Shown here piece by piece: positions 44,701 to 57,134 of a stretch of 64,000 nt of DNA. Position 1 is the stretch's first letter, and each line of letters starts with the position of its first letter. The stretch is from Ephemerocybe angulata. Taxonomy: Eukaryota > Basidiomycota > Agaricomycetes > Agaricales > Psathyrellaceae. The DNA is taken from assembly GCA_013368325.1 (NCBI GenBank), contig JAACJK010000114.1, positions 186,001 to 250,000 of the forward strand, written 5' to 3'. The notes under the pieces are model-generated. The model ran no database searches. It was not told where the DNA came from and saw only the letters and a program-made list of their open reading frames with translations. The position numbers were made by a program, and so were the translations under genes.

Positions 44701-45401
44701 GGTAGAAGCAAAGATAGTGCTCTCTTGAGCACCACCTCGTCGCATCACCCCAAAATCCGGGTTCTGACAACGCCGATGATGGACCATGCGCGCGGAACAT
44801 TGCTAAGCGCCGTAATCACACCACACGCACCTTGTTTCTGATTGTACACTTTTTATACACAACCTGGTGAGTTTCAAAGCCATTTTTTCGAGGGATGATA
44901 TACCTATGTAGCTATAGAAAATACCTTTAGTCAGAAGGGATGAGCGCTGAGCAGGATTTCGAGGAAGTGCTCGAGCCCGACAGTCCGCCATCGCACTACA
45001 CAACATATGTCTCCCTCAACTCGGAAGCTGTGCAACGACGACGAGCATGGCGAGTTTTCTGCTCCATGCCACCAAAACATCGCAGTACACGGACTGCGCA
45101 TACCATAAAAGAGTGAGTACACCCATTATGGTCGATAAGCTCGACATGAACTGACCTTTCCATCCTGGAGTGGTTGCACTCATCGCAACCGTCCACCAAA
45201 CCGTCCACATCTACCAGTGTGTCCCCCTGTTCGTCATTGATGTTCTCGTGCTTACTGCTACGTTGTTGTTTTCGTCGTCGTTGCAAGGCTCGTGATCGTC
45301 GAGCCAGACGTCGAACGTTGATGCATGGGTAGCCCCCGTCGTTGCCAGAGGCGAATGCGCAGACGGTCGGGGTGCTGTTGGTATTCGAGACTTGTTGAAA
45401 C

Positions 45402-45600
45402 TCGCCAAAAGCACCGCCGTCGCAACAACGCTTGTGCCGCCCTCATCCTGGACAATCTGCTTCTTCTTCTCGCTCCTCGGGCGCCCAAGCTCCATCTCGA
45501 GACAGTGGATCGCCTCTTCGACTGTGAGTTCGCCCGTCTCCGGGTCCTGTTGAAGCGTGTGAAGGAGGGGATGGTGCTGGAGGTGAGGGGGGCGCATTCA
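45402..45600 (-). pseudogene. Psd2 EF-hand fragment, degenerate copy
   Basis: The reading frame gives DPETGELTVEEAIHCLEMEL followed by GRPRSEKKKQIVQDE and TAVLLAS. It is the same segment as DPQNGELTFEEAIHCLETEL and GRPRSEKKRIDQDG in the longer copy at 48.0-48.45 kb. Flanking sequence is out of frame. It is therefore a partial duplicate with no C2 or catalytic domain. Confidence 0.7.
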
Positions 45601-45619
45601 CCATGAGCTCGCTGACATC

Positions 45620-46290
45620 AAATTAAAGTCAGCGGGGCGGAGACGAGGCGCTATGGGTATGGGTGTTAGAAGCTCGAAGGGGCGCCCAGAGGGCTTCAGG
45701 TTGCGGTAGAAGAACTGGTTGAATGTTTCTATGCGAGGATCATGTTAGAAAGATAAGGAGTAGCAGAATGTGGGCAGAGCAGACGTACTGAATGAATCGA
45801 GAGGGTCGACGATGAACGCCGGAATCTCAACGGCGGAAGCGGGGTCATCGTAGGAGTCGCCAAGCTGGGTGGGATAAGGGATGACAACGTCATTCGGGAC
45901 ATTCGCATCCACCGCACCCTCAACACCCTCAAAATCATCCGCATCCGCATCCTCGCTGGCATCCGACGAGTCGGCAGTCTGCCCCGCACTTCCCCATCCT
46001 GGCGAGTCCTTTTCTTCTCGCTCCTTCGGCGCCCAAGCTCGGTTTCGTGGCAGTGGATCGCCTCCTCGAAGGTGTGTTCGCCCGCCTGTGGTGCTGATGA
46101 CGATGACTGCTAGCTAGGAGGCTGCGCAGCCTCGTTTCGGCTGATGCAGCTTCAGGTGTCGAGCGGACTGGAGGTGACTGCGAGGTTGAAAGATACAGGG
46201 TAGATGGCGGATCTTTGCGGAAGTGCGTGGATAAGGAAGCGATGGTGCTGGAGGTGAAGGCGGAGCCGAGCGAGCAATGCGACTGACTTG
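45620..46290 (-). pseudogene. Psd2 fragment: EF-hand region joined to start of decarboxylase domain
   Basis: Minus-strand pieces in order are LGSAFTSSTIASLSTHF (about 46210-46285), EEAIHCHETELGRRRSEKKR (about 46010-46070), an acidic spacer, ASAVEIPAFIVDPLDSFS (about 45790-45845), and after an intron-like gap FNQFFYRNLKPSGRPFE (about 45670-45725). The last piece matches the start of the phosphatidylserine decarboxylase domain ('SFKTFNxFFYRKLKPxARP'). Frames change between pieces and the catalytic remainder, including the LGST processing site, is missing, so it is a decayed copy. Confidence 0.65.
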
Positions 46291-48005
46291 CTTGAAAGGT
46301 GTTTCGGGAAGTTCATCCTGGGGATGAGACCAGACGTCTTCTTCGCCAGAACAGTCGGGGTCCGTTTAAATTGCCCTTGCAAGGCTCGAGGCCTTCGCGC
46401 TAGACATCGGATCACGTTGGTGAATAGCCGTCGTCGTTGCGGTTGCGCAGGTGCGCAGGGACGTCGAGTTCGGGTGTTGGAGGTGCGGGACTTGTGGTGA
46501 AAGTATGGATGGTTTGGGGGTGTGTTTCCGGGTTGGCAGGATGCCCACAATGGGCGTGGACGCGGGGTTCCGGGGGCGATGGACGGCCCGTGATGGGAGA
46601 CCTGGAGCACGTAGTGATAATAGTCAGTTTCTGGCGAGCGGTTCATTCTGCACGACGGGCACCAAGTCGAGGCGTCGCTGCGCGTTGGGCCCCGCGCGGC
46701 GCCAGCTCTCTTCGCGACACCCCGTGCATGGGAGAGGAAACTCACCTCAATTTCTTGTTGCCACGCCCTCATCGCCGCGGGAGGTTCCTCTCAAGCCTCT
46801 AGGTCGCAACACAGCACTAGGATGTAGAAACAGGTAAGCGCGAAACTCTCTTATAAATGAACAATATACTCACCAGCCATTGCGTCGCCCAAACCGCCCT
46901 GCCTCAGCGGCTGCGCAACGAAGACGAAAATGGCTCTTGGTCCGTTGAACTCGCGAACCAAGGGACGAGCAGGCGGCAGACGATCTGAAGGGAGGTGGGT
47001 TAGGTTTTGGATAGTAGAGATGTGTGGGGGTGGGGCGTACGAGGTTGAGGAGCAGGCCGAGGCTGCGGTGTCCTGCTAAGAGAGAGGCGCTGTCAGCGCA
47101 TGTGGTGTGTGCAGCGGGAGCCTGGGTTCCGCGCGTGCAGCAGCGCAAGTGGCTCCGCACCGCGCTACGCGTCACCCAGCTCACAGAAGATAGAGCTGAA
47201 ACTTACCTCGAGAGGTGGTGGGGGGTAAAGCGAGTCCTGTGGCGTCGTTCGACGCAAGAGATTCACTGGAGGGGCGCCACGTCGTTGGACGCATTTGGCA
47301 CTGGCCGAATGCTACGTCGTTGGACGCGTTTGGCAGTAGATGGACGCCTCTGGCGGTTGGGGCGATGCGGGAGACATGGTGGGGGGTGTTAGGAGGTCTT
47401 CGGTGTCGTTGGACACGAGGGGGGACGCGGTAGAAGGTAGTGGGACGTCTTCGGCGTCGTTGGACGCGAGTGTTGTACGATGGTGCTGGTTGTTGCGCTG
47501 GCAATAAGGAACGAGGTGCTAAGCCCAGGGCAGCGTCCTCGTTCCTCTCTTGCAGTGCGGCAGGCAGGTGGTAGCACCCAGGCACAACGCGACGAGGACG
47601 GGTCCAAGGCGAGGGGAGCAACGGGCACAGGGTGGTGCGGGGCGCGATTTGGGCAGTGACGCAGCCACGTATTCAAGGCGGTTGTATGAGGGAGACGGAC
47701 TGAGAAGGGACCCAGGGAAAGCGTGCTGCAGCGGGGGAGAATAGCTGATGGTGGCAAGAAGAAAGATGTTGTCGCCGTCGCCATCAACGACGAGCTCGCC
47801 CTCCGATCACAACACGTGATCTGGGCGCTTCGAGGTAGACGCTCCAACGATTTGGCTGTATCTTGCTGCCTGGACTTCGCTAAGCATTAAAAATTGCTGA
47901 AGAACATTCTATTAAGCCTTGAGTATGTACTACAATAAAAATTTAGACTTCCAAAAGTCTTCCAGGGGCTAGGAAGGCCTACAAACATTGATATATTTAG
48001 TGCAC
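46291..48005. other. No gene; degenerate repeats
   Basis: There are only chance ORFs in GC-rich sequence. At 47237-47475 an irregular array of about six copies of (C/T)GTCGTTGGACGC(G/A) occurs with a spacing of about 35 bp in its first half. It may be derived from the duplicated Psd2 surroundings. Confidence 0.4.
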
Positions 48006-50020
48006 TAACAATAACACAAATTTACGATTCCTGACTTTAGAGCCCGCAGTCTGCCCCGCAGCGACCTCAGCAACCGGCTCTCCCATCGGCTTCGTCCCCG
48101 CATTCTCCGGCGCAGGAATCTTATCCGTACTCTCCTCGGGGTGTCTATCAACCCTCCCAGGCCCACTGAAGTCCAACTCCTCCAGCCTCACAGGATTGCC
48201 CTGCCCATCGCTCGCCATAAGCACCGGCGTCGCGCCGACACTCATCCCGTCCCCATCCTGGTCGATCCGCTTCTTCTCGCTCCTCGGGCGCCCGAGCTCG
48301 GTCTCGAGGCAGTGGATCGCCTCTTCGAAGGTGAGTTCGCCGTTCTGCGGGTCCTTGGAGAAGCGCGTGAAGAAGGAGGCGATGGTGCTGGAGGTGAGGG
48401 TGGAGCCGAGCGAGTCGAGCATGGAGGTGAGTTCGAGGTGCGAGAGGGTCATCGTGTCATCGGTGTCGTACTGCTTGAGGTACTGGCGCCAGAAGCGCTG
48501 GCGCAGGGCGTCGTAGGGCTGATACTTCGCACTGTAGAATCCAAAGGAAAACGGTGATCAGAGATATGACAACGACATAAAGAATAGCAGATGCACCGAA
48601 GGCTGATGGTAGGATTGTGCTTCGCTTTCCACGACTCTCCCTCCGACGTCTCCAAACTAAGCTTGAACTCCTTCATTGGGTGGTCGCTCTCCTCGTTTGC
48701 AGGGTACAATCCCGTCTCCGGATCCGCCTGGGGCGCGTTCGCCACCAGCTCGCTGACATCGAAGCTGGCGTCGCCGATGTGGTCGTTCGCAGAGAGTTTG
48801 TCCCAATCGAGGATCGAGAGTTGTATTTTGAACGCCGTTTCGTAGCGGCGGACGTGGAAGAGGAGCTTCTCGTCCCAGACGGGGTTGCGGGAGTGGCGAA
48901 TGACGCGGGTGCGGAAGACCTTCTTTCCGAAGGAGATGACGACGAAGGGGTCCATGTCCCAGCCGGTGCGAGTCACTGCACATAGATTAGCTATGGTGAA
49001 GGGGAGAGAAATAGCGAGACACACTGTTGGTCAGACGAGGGAGGTCATCGGCGCTCTGGATCTTGGGCACAACATACCGACGATGTCGTTGCTGCCCTGG
49101 AACTGGAACACCTTCGTCTTCAACCGCTTCGTCGCCTTCTTGACCTTCTTCTCGTCGGGGAAGGTCAACTTGCTCAAAAGGCGCCTCGGAAGTTTCATCT
49201 TTTGGAATGAGACCAGTAGAGTCGATGTTGGCGTATCGGGTGCTGTACTGATATCGACAGCTGGTGACAGTAGGCCGGCGGCGATGGGGCCAGGGGAGGT
49301 CGAGATGTTCTGAGTTCTTGCTGTTGCTCCTGGAAGGCGTCAGAGTATCCTTGGGCGGCTCGGTTTTGAGAATGTCGACGAAGTTGACTCCATCCTCGTT
49401 CAGCTCGGCTTCCCCCTCGAAATCGCTGCGAGAGAGACCTCCTTCGTCTTTGAGTAGGTCGGGGATAGCCTGGTTCAAGCGCACGGTCCCAACGCCTTCG
49501 GTCTAGAAGACGAAGAACGAAGCACAAGATCAGTAGAGCATCAGAAATGGGAAAGTTCTCGAACTGGACGTAAACGTACCGCAGGCGCCGAGACATTAGA
49601 CGGTCTCGATTGTTCGCTGAGCTCCCTATAGACGGCTTCCCACTGCGCGAGCTTGTCGCTGTTTGGCGGGGCCTCGAAGCCGAGCTTGAGTTGCACGCTC
49701 CTGTTTGCGATGGGGCTGTCAGAGGGTTAATGTATGAGTATCGAGACTGATAGAACACGCGGTGGTGCTGCGCAGGGAAGAAGCGCCGGAACACTGCATG
49801 AAAGGGTAGGTACACACCTTGTTGTTGGGATCGTACTAGGCGTACGGGCGAGGGTGCCGTCCTTCTCCAGAACCAGTCTTCAAGCGGGAGAGCGACTTCT
49901 TCAAGGTATTCTTTCAAAATAATATCCTTGTCCCAGGTGACGAGCTCCAGCACACCGACCTTGTCTGCAAGGCTGAGGTTCTTGGGAAGTCAAAGCTTTC
50001 GATGGCGGGACGCACGATTA
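48006..50020 (-). pseudogene. Truncated Psd2-type gene: C2, C2, EF-hand, no catalytic domain
   Basis: From the right: the end of a first C2 domain (ADKVGVLELVTWDKDIILKE, LPLEDWF), a linker (AIPDLLKDEGGLSRSDFEGE), KVKKATKRLKTKVFQFQGSN, then a second C2 domain (TRTGWDMDPFVVISFGKKVF, RTRVIRHSRNPVWDEKLLFH), then an EF-hand-like region (YLKQYDTDDTMTLSHLELTS, ASFFTRFSKDPQNGELTFEE). This is the N-terminal architecture of fungal Psd2-type phosphatidylserine decarboxylases, which make phosphatidylethanolamine at Golgi/endosome membranes. The start of the first C2 domain is gone, a frameshift separates SNDIVG (near 49080) from the following IQSADDLPRLTN, and the ORF stops at about 48000 before the decarboxylase domain. 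It is thus a partial duplicate; a functional copy is expected elsewhere. Confidence 0.8.
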
Positions 50021-50402
50021 CTTGTGCCCTGGTCTGAGCATTGCAACTGTAATTTCGATAAGCGGCCCGTCTCCCCCAAATCAAAGGTCTGAGCGCATAC
50101 CAATTGACTTTGGGCAGCCCAGTATGGCCATTTGCGTGTCGGAGAGCAGAACCGGTGGGCGATGGTGGTGGTGAGGACGAAAGAAGCTAATGATCGAGCC
50201 AGTCGATGGTGATGACATCAACGCCTGCCGCCTGGAAATGTTCCTGCGGTACAACGAGCGCTTCATGCCTGTCAGAGGCCACAGTGGTAAAGGGATCCTA
50301 TCAGTCAGAAAGGGCCGCTCTTCCTGATACACCACTCACCTTCGTTCCATTATCTTCCATAACGTTACACGCGCATCGCTCTCGCTCTCGCCTACGTATA
50401 TC

Positions 50403-51165
50403 ATGGCTTCGGCATTCCGACCGCCAGTCAGTCGAGGATACGGCGCCGCTGCGTTGCACAACTCCAACAGCTCCTCCAACGCTTCCCACAGTACCTCGTC
50501 CTCTTCCTCGTCATTGTCTACTGTTTCATCGACACATTCCTACTTCTCGGCTCTATTAGCCCCCTCGACTCGGACAGCCGTCTCACCAGCCATATCCCCT
50601 GCCACGACGTACACATCCAATCTGTCTCCAGCTAGCCCTCCGTCAACCGACTATCCCATTATCACAACGACTGTTAGGTGTCGGAATCACAGTGTTACCA
50701 CATTTGCTCAGCACATCCCTACACCAGCACCACTAGTCAATACTCCGATGCATCCTGGTCACTCAAGAACGGCCTCATACTATGAGAGCTTGCCATCGCC
50801 AATGGACTGGAGTCGATGTATGCCTCCATCCAACCACGCTCCTCAAATCACCGTAGCCTCGACACTGTACAACTACACTCTCAGCGTAAAGCTGTCCTCT
50901 GCGATACAGCCGGAGATGGTGACTGTCTGCGCAAACAAGGGCGACAAGCTCAAGGTTGTGGCGGATGCATGGCACCGGGAGGACGAAAGTACGTTCTTGA
51001 TCCCTCATTCACACATCTAACTTACCTTCATCTTTAGGTCATTATGAGTGGCAAATATGCTTTCCACCTCGCGATATCGACATGGGCTCGGTACACGCCA
51101 GGTTCGACAATGGTGAGAAGACCCTCACCATTGACGTTAGACGAATCCCGCGGCTATACCGCTAA
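50403..51165 (+). CDS. Hsp20/alpha-crystallin-like protein
   Basis: ATG 50403 opens a long Ser/Thr/Pro-rich, low-complexity N-terminus (NSNSSSNASHSTSSSSSSLS). One intron (50989-51037, GTACGT...TTTAG) joins WHREDES to HYEWQICFPPRDIDMGS, ending at TAA 51163-51165. The C-terminal 90 residues (YNYTLSVKLSSAIQPEMVTV, KGDKLKVVADAWHRED, HARFDNGEKTLTIDVRR) follow the beta-sandwich pattern of the alpha-crystallin domain of small heat-shock proteins. It has the form of a basidiomycete Hsp20-like protein of about 235 aa. It looks intact and is divergent from the Psd2 remnant. Confidence 0.75.
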
Positions 51166-51253
51166 ACATATGTTAAACCTTCTTTTCGCTCACAGTACGA
51201 TTCAGAGGACACCACAACGTTGCAGCCAATGTAAAATTATATAGTCCGTCTGT

Positions 51254-54200
51254 TTAAATGAATATCTCCCTATTTGTTCTTGTAGCTAAAGTATCTCCTA
51301 AGCCCTGCAATCTCATCCTCAGGAAGAAGTCGGGGTCAACAATGTCCATGATGATATACTGATCGTTAAATTGCTCAGGTATCCCCCAATCTTGAACCAC
51401 GAGAGCTCCGCGTACGATAGAGTTGAGACGGATGAGGATGGCGTCCTTGGGATCGCGCGAGCGGAGTTGTTTGAACTTCAAGGCCTCGCACCGCTTCTGG
51501 TTTAGACGAGACTGTGCATCGCGCCGAAGTGCAGCATCCAGTGGAATCACCAATGCGTACTGAAACTGCACATCGTTTCCATTGACGTTGACCATCCCTG
51601 CAAACACAGAGACAACACGGGCAATCATGTGCATGCCTTCTCCCATTGAAATGAGTGCGCAGTCGTAGCGAGGGCGATTGTGAAAGTCTGGATTGACCCG
51701 AAGGAAGTCGGCGGCTGTGTGCGAGTCTTCGAGCGATGTATATTCGACCTTCATATACTTGAACATTGAAACCTACAGGGATTTCAGCCACTCATCTCCG
51801 GCAACAGTGACAAAGAAACAAACCGTTTGGTGGGTGGGTATTGGGACAGGTTCGCGGAGTTTGAGGTCATGAGCAAGTCGACGGCCAAGCTTCATTCGAA
51901 AATTCGAGAAAGCACTTGAATATTCTGGGATGGTGTTCGATACGAGGTCAGACAACAGAATGTTCTTCACCTCTGAGCCAGGATCGACACATATAGGTTC
52001 TGGTTCTGGTTCTACTTCCGATTCGGATACGGTTGAGGTGGTTGAGGCGGTCGAAGGTGCTGATGCTGCGGGATGCGAGTTGGAAGCATTGCGACGACCT
52101 GCCACCAAGGAGCGCGATACAGACGCACTGACTGGGAGAGCATCTTCTTCGCCCATATCCCTTCCTTCGTTTTTTGCATCAAGTGCTGCAGCGGTGACTT
52201 TGTCATGTGAATCAATCATCATGCGCACTATCATTGCTGCAATGTCTTGGTGCGTAAACCGAGCCAACTGCAAACAGAGATACAACTCAGTCAACAGTCC
52301 CCGGATTATAAAGTCTTCGACCTCGTACCAGTTTTTCGATGTCTTTGAAGTTGGATTTACCGTAAACTACCTTTGGTTTATGGTGCATCTTCTCGAACCC
52401 CTTCGTGTTGAAGTTGAGGGTTACGCCTTTCTCTAAGATGTCCATCCAGACATGCAGCTGTGAATGCGCCTTCGGAAAGTCCCATCGCTTTTCCGGATGG
52501 ACCGCTACATATATCTGGGGTATGTCAGAATCAGTCAGATTGAACCACCTCAGATCGTGATTTCTACGTACCAGCCTAATGGCTTCAAAGCGGAGCATTT
52601 CTTCACGCCCCATGCGCAGGGTTACCTCCGTGTGGACAACAAGGGATGTCCACATGTCCAATTCCAGGTAGCTGCGTGCGATTAGCAGCCACTGGTATCC
52701 CCACGTCTCTCCAGGCTCGAACAGACTGTGTGCCGCAAAAGTAAGAACCTGTAGAATCCACGCTGAGCCATGCAACTACTGTCTATCTCAGATAACACTG
52801 CACTGACCTTTGATAAGTCCTCGTACTTACGCCCATCGCTATACTCCCTAAATTGGGAGACATGCGAGAAGTGGGAAAGGTCACGCCAACGCGGCGTAGC
52901 GTTAAGACTTCAAAGCATGAATCAGTGGTAAACATGGGTATAGAATCGAACAGTGGCACTTACTGCATCTCAACTGTTACCGTAGATTTGCGATCATGTT
53001 CGATCATAGTGAGAAATTCCTGTAAAATGTGCTTGCGGAAAAGTCCACTGTGATACGCATGCAATCGATCCCATCCGAGTGCGCTATATACGTCGGTATA
53101 CTTGAAGGACCAAAAGACATTCTGGAACCAGTCCATCAGCAAGCTGCTTCCAGTTTGAAGTTATATGCACTTTGACGTTGCGGAGTCCAACAGACTTGAA
53201 CAGATCCTCACGCTCAGCAGCAGTCTCAGCGCAAACAGCACGCTCGTATATAGCCTGCATATCTGCTGTGGTACGGGCAGGATACTCATTCCCAAGCCCT
53301 GGGAGCTCATCACTCGGTATGAGGCAGACGGGGCAAGGATTCACGCTACCCATCCCACGGATGGCAGCCATGACACACCTGGTGCAATGCGCCCGATAGT
53401 ATTAGCGCCATATGCAGAGTATAGCGCAACAATGGACTTTACTTACTGCTCTTCAAAATCACCTGCAATGATCAGAATAATGGGGAATAGTAGGCGCTCG
53501 ATTCCCCAGGCATCGACGTAGAACAGCCCAGTCTCAGCCCACTTCCGGAGCGTTTCGAGGATCTTCTCGACTGCGGCATGCCAGACAACGCGCTTAAAGT
53601 CTACAAATGTCTTTTTCCCCGATTTATCACTATCCTCTGGGACCTAAAGTAGATGTTATGAGATAGCAACAAGCAAGGGAGAAGAAGAACGACATACAAT
53701 TGGTAACCAGCCCACGAGAATGCGTCCCCCAATACCCTCTCCGTTGCGGATGTGAGCTGGCAAATTTGCACAGCAAACATAAACGGGGTAGCCTTTCCTC
53801 GTTCCCATCGACGAAAGCTTCGTCTTGTCGGCATAGAATATGATTGCAAATGGTGACCCCTTGTCTGGGAGTTTGTCCTAGAGAAGGGAGATCACGTCAG
53901 AGGCAGTTAGTTACCAGGTTAATCGGCACAGGTAGGTGCCACTTACCATGATTTTCCACCATCGGTTAGCGGTCCAGGGCTCGTCAATAAACCGTACAAA
54001 TTTCTCGCCATCATGACGAGAGAGCCTTTCAGCATCGAAGCGAAGCTCAGGTGCCAGCTCCGGGTTATACAGGATGTCGAGCATCCATTTTTCCATGTCC
54101 AGGCGCCAAACGGGAAATCGGATCTGTTCGTCCACATAGTCCACGACTACTTCAGCCTCTTGTAGCTAGAAATACAAAAGAAGGTGCGTAATACATCAGA

Positions 54201-55182
54201 ATACAACGTAAAGCGAGAGATAGAATCAACATCGTACACCGTGTCCATGTGCAGTCGCAGCTGCATTCCACGTTTCTGAGACGTGGCGCCCATCCTTGAA
54301 CGAGAATTCGTTGGGGCTTTTGAGAATCTTGTGGACGATTGTGACGAACGAGTCGAGCTGGGACTTGCTGAGATTGGCGCCCTGGAGTAGCTCGGCAAAT
54401 TCAAAATCGAGACGACTTTTGAATGGATGCCACGGTGCTCGCGGCTTCTTCGACCTGGGACCCCCAGGCTTAGCCCAGGGCTGCGTGGGTGGAGGTAGGG
54501 CAGAAGAGTAGTCTTCATAGGAGTGATATCTCGCTTTCTTCCCACCAGCATTTCGGGGATGAGGATCCACCTTGAAATCATCGAGCTGCGGTGGACGGCC
54601 CAGGCCAGGGAGTATATCATCCCCTGGTGAGTTCTCGTGAAGATCGTTGAGAGGTTCGGGGTCGGAATAATAATCATTTGTCGATGGAGGAGGGGACGGG
54701 GTTCTAGAAGGGCCCGTTGGTGCAGCTTGTTGTGGAGGACGTGAATCGGGGTGAAGCAGGCGTGGAAACCGTTCATTGAAGTTTGCTAATCAAAGATAGC
54801 CAATAATGAGAGATAGAGTGGGATTGAAATGGCTACATAACTCACCTAAGGGATCGTAGCTCTCACTTGCGGTTGGAAGGGGGTCATGGCTCGGCGCAGG
54901 CCTTGGGCCGGCAGCAAAACGTGCGAGTGGGTCATGTCTAAGGGCAGCTGAGGCTATATTGCCAACCATAGTTAATAAAATGCATGTATATATCTCCACG
55001 GACGATAACATACCTCTTTTTGAGCCTCGCGAGCGCCCGGAGCGCCGTTGCGAGCCTGGCGCAGCTGCAAGCTCAGTGCATTCTCGCAGATGGTTGAAGA
55101 GCCCTGAGTTTCCAATCAATGCCCGGCAGTTCGGACACCTCGTCGTCAAGCTCTGAACATTTTTTTTGCCACCTCTGGCCAT
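51254..55182 (-). CDS. Plavaka-type transposase, copy 2, apparently intact
   Basis: ATG 55182 opens MARGGKKNVQSLTTRCPNCR with a finger-like C-x2-C...H-x3-C motif (CPNC...FNHLREC). After a Pro-rich linker comes the conserved N-terminal part (PRAPWHPFKSRLDFEFAELL, LSKSQLDSFVTIVHKILK), then VWRLDMEKWMLDILYNPELA, FAIIFYADKTKLSSMGTRKG, YPVYVCCANLPAHIRNGEGI, LLFPIILIIAGDFEEQ, a Cys pair in NPCPVCLIPSDELPGLGNEY, and GWDRLHAYHSGLFRKHILQE. The C-terminal part ends FNDQYIIMDIVDPDFFLRMR. Aspartates in YADKTKL and the GDFEEQ region are candidate catalytic residues. There are about sixteen short introns and no frameshift seen. It belongs to a clearly different subgroup from the copy at 25-29 kb, so the two are independent insertions. 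Confidence 0.85.
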
Positions 55183-55421
55183 TGTAGGGCAGTCTCAGAG
55201 CATGAGATGTAGAGGGAGATTGAAGGAGGAAGCAACGATATCGGATTTGATCAACGGTCGGCGAACCAGCCTTAACATGGACTTAACTCCATTAACATGG
55301 GCCAACGGAGCCAGATCACGGCCTGCGGTCCTGACCGGTTAGCTCCGCCCAAGCTATGGAAACCGGCACCATAAAAGGTGCCTTTCCGGGGATCACTGGG
55401 CCATATCAGGCGCCGTGCCTG

Positions 55422-55449
55422 ATAAGCCGGTTTCCAAATTTCCGACATA
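55422..55449 (-). repeat. 28-bp terminal-repeat-like sequence, minus orientation
   Basis: The reverse complement matches 35165-35192 at 26 of 28 positions. It lies about 240 bp upstream of the Plavaka copy 2 start. The interior side contains a second inverted GGAAACCGGC (about 55359) and the palindrome-like CAGGCGCCGTGCCTG. Confidence 0.75.
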
Positions 55450-55552
55450 GTTTGAGTATTAAAGCGTCAGATGAATTTTCAATATATCCATCTCATCGCC
55501 TCCTGTACCATTTTTTGTGTGTGCCACCTCTGCAGAAAAATATCACATTCAT

Positions 55553-57033
55553 GCTAGATCCAACGAGTGCAGAAGACGTTAATTAGCCATGCTCAACCGA
55601 TATCGACTCAGCATTCCACGCGTAAGTGACCAGCTATTGCCACTACACGGTTACACTCGTTCTTAGCTCGGACTGCTGGTCTATGAATAACAGTTGCAGC
55701 AAGCAGTCTATATGTACGTGCAGCTGCATAACGCCCCAACCAAACCAGATTCTCAAGGAACATAGGCTTATCACTACCTCTTAACACTGGACGACGAAGT
55801 GGCACATATTTGGCCGCAGAAATGGACCCTGGGAAAAGTGGTCTTTCTCCTTGCTCGATACATGCCATTCCTACGGATTGCAACCGATACATGCTGTGAG
55901 TTTCAATGACATGGGATGGTGGAAGCTGAATACTCAAAATATTAGTAAATGTGAGAATCTGGGCCTCCTTCGGCGAGGAGGTGAGCAATCCACGTTAACG
56001 TCAGACTGTACAAAGTACTGACTAATTCCTCTGCTTGTAGGCATGCGTTGCCCTGGTGTGGCTATTCTCTTGTATGTAAAACGAATTTGATCGAGCCCTT
56101 CCATGACCTGACCGGATGCTCGTGCTACAGTGTCGTATCACTTTCAGACAGTCGCATCCGACGGTGAGAAGACCTTTGCTCGAGCCTCCATCAGCCCCGT
56201 CGACTTGACAACTATCACAGCTGCGTTTCTGCTTTGCGTCTATGCTCTTCTTGGGGCGGAAAGGATACACTCTACAGTTTTGCTGGCGGTTTATTCCGTA
56301 AGTACCATTCGCACAATACCCCTTTTACGTTGAGGATCTCATCTGGGACTCCATAGGCATTTACGGTAGCCATATCCGCTCTCCTCGTCATCTCACTCGT
56401 TTCTTCAAAATGTACGTTGTTTATTATCTGGTAGTAGTACGTCTCATTCCACTACTGCGGCGTAGACGTCTCCTCGCAAAACCTTTCATACAATGCCAAG
56501 CACAATGGCCAAGCTTGCCATATACTCTTCGATGCCCGCGTTCACATATACGAGAAAATCAGCGACTATCTCATTATCTCAGGGACAATTGGTGCGCCAT
56601 TCGTATCTTCTAGTATCACAGAACGCATGTCTGAGCCAAGACAATCAGTGGCGGCACTCCTCGGGGTGTTGACGATCGTCATTCGCTATCGGAGTCAGAG
56701 TAACTCCCTCATTAACGTCATACGGCGTGACGGAGGCATGTTTTATCTATCAGCTTTAGGTGAGCGCATACCTATTTGCAATGCAGGTGGTGTACAATAA
56801 GCTGAACCGGACTGATAGCTCTCCGGCTCTCAACCATTATAATCGCACTGCCAAACATTCAAGTCCACGTGTATAACCTCGTCTATACAGCCCAGGAGGT
56901 GGCTTTACCTATGCTCGCTGCTGGGCTCATTCTCAATGTGCGCAAGATCGACGATCCAGGCACACGGGATAGGATATCTACCTTGATTTTTACTTCGCGT
57001 CGGGAAGAGTTCAGGCTTCGTAGATACAGATAG
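55553..57033 (+). CDS. DUF6533-like membrane protein, copy 2, probably damaged
   Basis: The paralogue of the 19.4-kb gene shows the same exon series: YHYLLTLDDEVAHIWPQKW with TLGKVVFLLARYMPFLRIAT, AFLLCVYALLGAERIHSTVL, GQACHILFDARVHIYEKISD and a last exon ending ISTLIFTSRREEFRLRRYR (stop 57031-57033). The N-terminal equivalent of MDPSSVEDVT reads MLDPTSAEDVN and then an in-frame TAG (about 55583), so the original start exon is broken or spliced differently. Later exons remain open. Function unknown; multi-pass membrane protein. It is convergent with the M36 gene. Confidence 0.6.
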
Positions 57034-57134
57034 CTTCCAGTAATTGAAATTTGAAATGTGCTGTTATTAATGCGAAGCTGGTGAGAGCACATTTAAATAG
57101 GAATTGAAGTAGAAGGAAGCTCCGAGAACTTCAT

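Noticed and set aside
48006..50020. Functional phosphatidylserine decarboxylase
   Set aside because: The catalytic domain and LGST site are absent and the frame shifts within the linker.
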